Shown here: piece after piece, positions 60,871 to 64,000 of the stretch
Layout of the letters: each line of letters starts with the position of its first letter
Numbering within the stretch: position 1 is the stretch's first letter
From: Corallincola platygyrae
GTDB lineage: Bacteria; Pseudomonadota; Gammaproteobacteria; Enterobacterales; Neiellaceae
Direction: 5' to 3'
Assembly: GCF_039544265.1 (NCBI RefSeq)
Contig: NZ_BAABLI010000009.1
Span: 1 to 64,000, forward strand
Length of the DNA: 64,000 nt
Made by a program: the position numbers and the translations under genes
Notes under the pieces: generated by a model
What the model was told of the DNA's origin: nothing
The model's input: only the letters and a program-made list of their open reading frames with translations
The model's database searches: none

Positions 60871-61476
60871 TCACGCGCGCTTGTCGTTTTTTCTGCGGCA
60901 TGTCAGCAGGCTTAAGCCCAATAGGCATAGGGTGACAGCTGCTGGCGCAGGTACGTCGATATCTGCGCGGGTGTTAGTAAACGAAAAGCTCAGATCATTA
61001 AAGTCGAATGGGCCGTTAAACAGGTCTTCAAAGCTCACTAAAGTCTCACCCGGCTGCCACTCAGACTGGACCCGTGCATGGGCTTGGCCGTCTGGATTGC
61101 GTGTGCTGTCGCCGGTGAAAAACTGATAGCTGGTGTCATTGACGTTTAATCTGAAGATCAGCTCGTCACCCGCGTCAAATGAGCCCAGATCCAGCGTATC
61201 GCCAATATTCGACGCGTGATTGTTAAAGATAAATAGGTCGTTGCTGGTATCGCCATCGTCACCCGGGTTGCCAAACGCATCTAGCATCAGATACAGGTCG
61301 TTGCTGTAATCTGCTGAATTTCCAAGATAAGTCGCAACCACAGAACCCGTCTGCTTCACCACCACGCCCAGTCCTTCAGTGCCGGGATCTGCAATGGGAA
61401 AAGCAAAAGCGAGTTTGCAGGTCAGCATAAGTGGGAGTGCGGTAAGCGAGATCAGTGATTTCATTTTAATATCCAT
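60871..61476 (-). CDS. Secreted protein with PEP-CTERM-like (VPAPA) sorting tail
   Basis: 201 residues. N-terminal signal peptide (cleavage near AFA, about residue 25), a beta-rich body with a DUF4114-like FEDLFNGPFDFNDLSFSF stretch, and a C-terminal tail: VPAPA, a hydrophobic helix (VTLCLLGLSLLTC) and basic RRKNDKR. This is the PEP-CTERM plan with Ala in place of the Glu-Pro signature. Tails of this kind are handled by exosortases, but none is coded in the window. The function of the body is unknown. Confidence 0.7.
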   Translation of the reverse strand: MDIKMKSLISLTALPLMLTCKLAFAFPIADPGTEGLGVVVKQTGSVVATYLGNSADYSNDLYLMLDAFGNPGDDGDTSNDLFIFNNHASNIGDTLDLGSFDAGDELIFRLNVNDTSYQFFTGDSTRNPDGQAHARVQSEWQPGETLVSFEDLFNGPFDFNDLSFSFTNTRADIDVPAPAAVTLCLLGLSLLTCRRKNDKRA

Positions 61477-61601
61477 AACTACAACATCAGTAAGCGGATA
61501 AAAACCATAAAGAAAAAATGGTTAAATTTCGAGCTGAAGTGTTTAAAATTTGAACCAAGCTCAAATTAAAGTTATTCCTAAACAAAGAGTTAGGCACATC
61601 C

Positions 61602-61967
61602 ATGGAACAGCGCCAAACAGAGCATCTGTTTGTATATGGCACACTGATGCCGGGCGAAAGCAATCACCATTACCTGCAATCGGTTCCGGGTAAATGGCAA
61701 CCGGCGGCTGTTATTGGTTGTTTTGCAAAGAGTGGTAGTGGCATCAACCGTGGATATCCGGTGCTACGTTTATCGGGTGCTAATTTATCGGGTATACATG
61801 TTGAGCGGGTGGAGGGCTGGTTACTTAGTTCAAAACAACTCAGGTTTTTGTGGCCCAGATTGGATAGGTTTGAAGGGCCTGGCTATCGACGCGTGCGATG
61901 TTTGGCAATAGTAAGAGCGGGCACCGAAGTGCCCGCTTGGATATATGAATCTTTATTCGGGCCCTAG
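61602..61967 (+). CDS. Gamma-glutamylcyclotransferase-like protein (YtfP/AIG2 fold)
   Basis: 121 residues. The start LFVYGTLMPGESNHHYLQS is the YGTL substrate loop of the family; DRFEGPGYRRVRC supplies the usual acidic and hydrophobic contacts. The family releases 5-oxoproline from gamma-glutamyl compounds, though small YtfP-type members are often uncharacterised. Convergent with cydB. An AGCGGGCAC-CGAA-GTGCCCGCT hairpin (61916-61937) inside its end could end the cyd transcript from the other strand. Confidence 0.82.
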   Translation: MEQRQTEHLFVYGTLMPGESNHHYLQSVPGKWQPAAVIGCFAKSGSGINRGYPVLRLSGANLSGIHVERVEGWLLSSKQLRFLWPRLDRFEGPGYRRVRCLAIVRAGTEVPAWIYESLFGP

Positions 61968-61983
61968 CCCAGAACAACTGCTG

Positions 61984-62982
61984 TTAATAGTACTTCAGGT
62001 CCTGCACCTTGCCCCAGAATACGCGGTAGGAGAAAAAGGTGTAGAGCAGGATCACTGGCACCACCACAATCGCCCCCCACAGAATAAACTGCAGGCTTTC
62101 CGGCGCACTGGCTGACTCCCAGATGGTCAGCTTACCCGGCACGATATATGGGAAGAAGCTGTACCCCAGACCGCTGAAGCAGAACATAAAGATAAACATA
62201 GCGCCGATAAACGGCAGCCAGCAGCCTTTGTCCTCATCCAGTGGGAAACGCTTAAGCACCTGGTCAACCACCGCAAACAGGGCAAAACAAACCACAGGGA
62301 TCGCCCAAACAAACAGCGCATTCGGGAAGCTCAACCAACGATTGAGAATATCTGGGTTAACCAATGGATTCATCGCACATACCGCCAGTACCCCAGAAAA
62401 ACAGATCCAGCCAGCACGGCGTGCCCATCTTGCAGCACGCAATTGCAGCTCGTCAGAGGTTTTCATCACCAACCAGGCGGCGCCGATGTAGCAGTATGCT
62501 GCGGCGACACCAAAGGCCGCCAAGGCGCTAAACATATAAGCGGTTAGGCTATGCTCGAAGCCCATCACGTACATACCCAGCATATAACCCTGGGCAAGAG
62601 CGGTTATCAATGAACCTGCCTTAAAGGTCTTATCCCATGTTGGTTTGTTGGAAACCGCCACTTTGGCGCGAAAGTCGAAAGCGACACCACGCATAATCAG
62701 GCCGATTAACATGATAGCCGCTGGGATATATAGCTCTTTCAGGACCACGGAGTGAGCTTCAGGGAAGGCGATTAGCAGCAGACCAATGGCCAGTACCAGC
62801 CAGGTTTCATTGGCATCCCAGAACGGACCAATGGATGCGATCATACTGTCTGCCTGGGCTTCATTTTCCAGCGGCAGCATGATACCAACCCCCAGATCAT
62901 AACCATCCAGAATGGCGTAGATAAGCACTGCCAGCCCCATCAGGCCGACAAAAATAGCGGGTAACCAATCTGCTGGGATCAT
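61984..62982 (-). CDS. cydB: Cytochrome bd ubiquinol oxidase subunit II
   Basis: 332 residues with eight or nine hydrophobic helices. YAILDGYDLGVGIMLP near the start, GPFWDANETWLVLAIGLLLIAFPEA and FDFRAKV are the hallmark segments of CydB. With CydA it reduces oxygen to water using quinol. The start overlaps the cydA stop by 4 bases. Confidence 0.95.
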   Translation of the reverse strand: MIPADWLPAIFVGLMGLAVLIYAILDGYDLGVGIMLPLENEAQADSMIASIGPFWDANETWLVLAIGLLLIAFPEAHSVVLKELYIPAAIMLIGLIMRGVAFDFRAKVAVSNKPTWDKTFKAGSLITALAQGYMLGMYVMGFEHSLTAYMFSALAAFGVAAAYCYIGAAWLVMKTSDELQLRAARWARRAGWICFSGVLAVCAMNPLVNPDILNRWLSFPNALFVWAIPVVCFALFAVVDQVLKRFPLDEDKGCWLPFIGAMFIFMFCFSGLGYSFFPYIVPGKLTIWESASAPESLQFILWGAIVVVPVILLYTFFSYRVFWGKVQDLKYY

Positions 62983-64000
62983 GCTTTGCCTCCTTCAACT
63001 GCAGGCGTAGTTGATTTGTTATCCAGTTGGTGGAAGTTGGGATTCTCTTCCGGGCTGATCTCTTCAATCTCAATCGCCCTGCGTGCCATCAGGAACAAGG
63101 TACGTATGTATGCCACTAACAACACTGCGTAGGTGACCATGTACAGGGTGAAACTGAACCAGACTTTACCGGGTGGCACATCTGTGACGGCGTCTTGAAT
63201 TGTGAGAACGCCCGTTACGATCCAAGGCTGACGACCAATTTCGGTGACGTACCAGCCAGCCAGAGTGGCGACCCAGCCAGCAAAGGTCATCACAACCAAA
63301 CCTTTGAGTAACCAGGGGGAAAGCTCACCTTTGCGTTTAAGTTGCCATACGCCAATCCAGGCGGCGGCAATCATCAGGATGCCTATACCTACCATGACCC
63401 GGAATGAGTAGAAGACGGGGGCCACTGGCGGGTGGTCATCTCCAAATTCACTGATCCCTTTGATTTCACCATCCAGATCGTGGGTCAGGATCAGGCTGGC
63501 CATTTTCGGAATACCGATCTCAAAATGGTTGGTCTGATTCTCCTGATCTGGAATGGCAAACAGCAGCAGTGGTGCACCTTTCTCTGTATGCCAAACCCCT
63601 TCCATCGCAGCGATTTTTTGCGGCTGATGTTCAAGGGTGTTCAGACCATGGAAGTCTCCAACCACCGCTTGGGCAGGGGCCAAAATCGCGGCAAATATCA
63701 GGCTGGTTTTAAGAGTCAGTCTTGGCCCGCGCTTGTCATCGCCTTTGAGGATGCGATAGGCAGAGATCCCTGCCATCAGGAAACACGCGGTAAGGCCGGA
63801 CGAAATCAGTACGTGGGTTAATCGATAAGGAAACGATGGATTAAAGATGATTGCCCACCAATCGACGGCGTGAGCGACGCCTTCACGCATCTCAAAGCCC
63901 ACAGGTGTTTGCATCCAGGAATTCAGCGCAATAATCCAGAATGCTGACATGGTTGTGCCCAGTGCAACCAGAGCCGTAGCCAGGGTATGCAACCACGGTG
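62979..64000 (-). CDS. cydA: Cytochrome bd ubiquinol oxidase subunit I, 3' part
   Basis: The last 340 or so residues are in the window; the frame is open to the edge and the 5' end lies outside. The visible piece has HTLATALVALGTTMSAFWIIALNSWMQTP, GRQPW (EIGRQPWIV, a conserved bd-oxidase motif) and a C-terminal basic tail. The Q-loop region is short, as in the cyanide-insensitive (CIO) type, although the full loop cannot be judged from a fragment. The partner cydB overlaps its stop. Confidence 0.92.
   Translation of the reverse strand, partial: PWLHTLATALVALGTTMSAFWIIALNSWMQTPVGFEMREGVAHAVDWWAIIFNPSFPYRLTHVLISSGLTACFLMAGISAYRILKGDDKRGPRLTLKTSLIFAAILAPAQAVVGDFHGLNTLEHQPQKIAAMEGVWHTEKGAPLLLFAIPDQENQTNHFEIGIPKMASLILTHDLDGEIKGISEFGDDHPPVAPVFYSFRVMVGIGILMIAAAWIGVWQLKRKGELSPWLLKGLVVMTFAGWVATLAGWYVTEIGRQPWIVTGVLTIQDAVTDVPPGKVWFSFTLYMVTYAVLLVAYIRTLFLMARRAIEIEEISPEENPNFHQLDNKSTTPAVEGGKA

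Noticed and set aside
61916..61937. Strong hairpin inside the cyclotransferase gene end, as proof of a shortened gene
   Set aside because: The frame continues through it with family-like residues; the hairpin can serve the convergent cyd operon instead.
1..64000. tRNA, rRNA, CRISPR array, prophage or toxin-antitoxin genes
   Set aside because: I looked for tRNA T-loops, evenly spaced repeats and phage-like gene runs and saw none; absence is by eye and not by a dedicated scan.

Overview
The window is about 64 kb of ordinary chromosome from a gammaproteobacterium, most likely a marine member of the Alteromonadales or a close relative. The basis is gene order and family content: gmk-rpoZ-spoT-trmH-recG, slmA-dut-coaBC/radC-rpmB-rpmG-mutM-coaD, an MSHA-like pilin, MlaA, CheV, WavE and Vibrio/Shewanella-type small repeats. 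The genus cannot be fixed from the sequence. No phage, plasmid, CRISPR array, rRNA or tRNA was recognised.

Layout. 0.1-11 kb: MSHA-like pilin, DUF2959 lipoprotein, YihY-dtd, CheV, a GNAT/thioesterase fusion, an AsmA-family giant, MlaA with a secreted hydrolase, and two small mobile repeats. 11-17.4 kb: the stringent-response and genome-maintenance run recG-trmH-ridA-spoT-rpoZ-gmk. 17.4-18.1 kb: a candidate sRNA, a terminator-associated repeat and an inverted-repeat element that runs into a diguanylate cyclase gene at the only ambiguous base (18062). 19.4-22.2 kb: porin and SGNH hydrolase. 22.3-26.1 kb: an arsenate operon (ArsC-ArsR fusion, GAPDH, ArsJ, GNAT). 26.4-29.9 kb: oxyR divergent from ahpC and ahpF. 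30-38.5 kb: yicC, phosphatase, NAD(P)-binding protein, GT9 glycosyltransferase, 2-hydroxyacid dehydrogenase, rph-pyrE, glgC, DUF3313 lipoprotein. 38.6-40.2 kb: two CsrB-type regulatory RNAs on the minus strand with a BLUF blue-light sensor gene between them. 40.2-46 kb: slmA, dut, coaBC, radC, rpmB-rpmG, mutM. 46-58 kb: SEL1 protein, LPS kinase, coaD and an LPS-core/surface-glycan cluster ending in waaF and hldD. 58-64 kb: TetR-lipoprotein pair, sulfurtransferase, a VPAPA-tailed secreted protein, and cydB with the 3' part of cydA.

Most interesting. (1) Two CsrB-like RNAs, each with many GGA motifs and its own terminator. Each has a GacA/UvrY-type palindrome centred about 178 bp upstream of the predicted start, and a BLUF gene lies between them. 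(2) A candidate sRNA at 17614-17701 with a sigma-E-like promoter, a nested hairpin and a strong terminator. (3) A three-copy repeat built of short palindromes that always begins at the T-tract of an intrinsic terminator. (4) A non-autonomous element with GGGCTGTTGACCTTT ends. (5) An arsenate reductase-ArsR fusion whose regulator half has no cysteine. (6) A small surface-glycan module combining a nucleotidyltransferase, a nucleotidyltransferase-like/kinase fusion, a HAD phosphatase and WavE.
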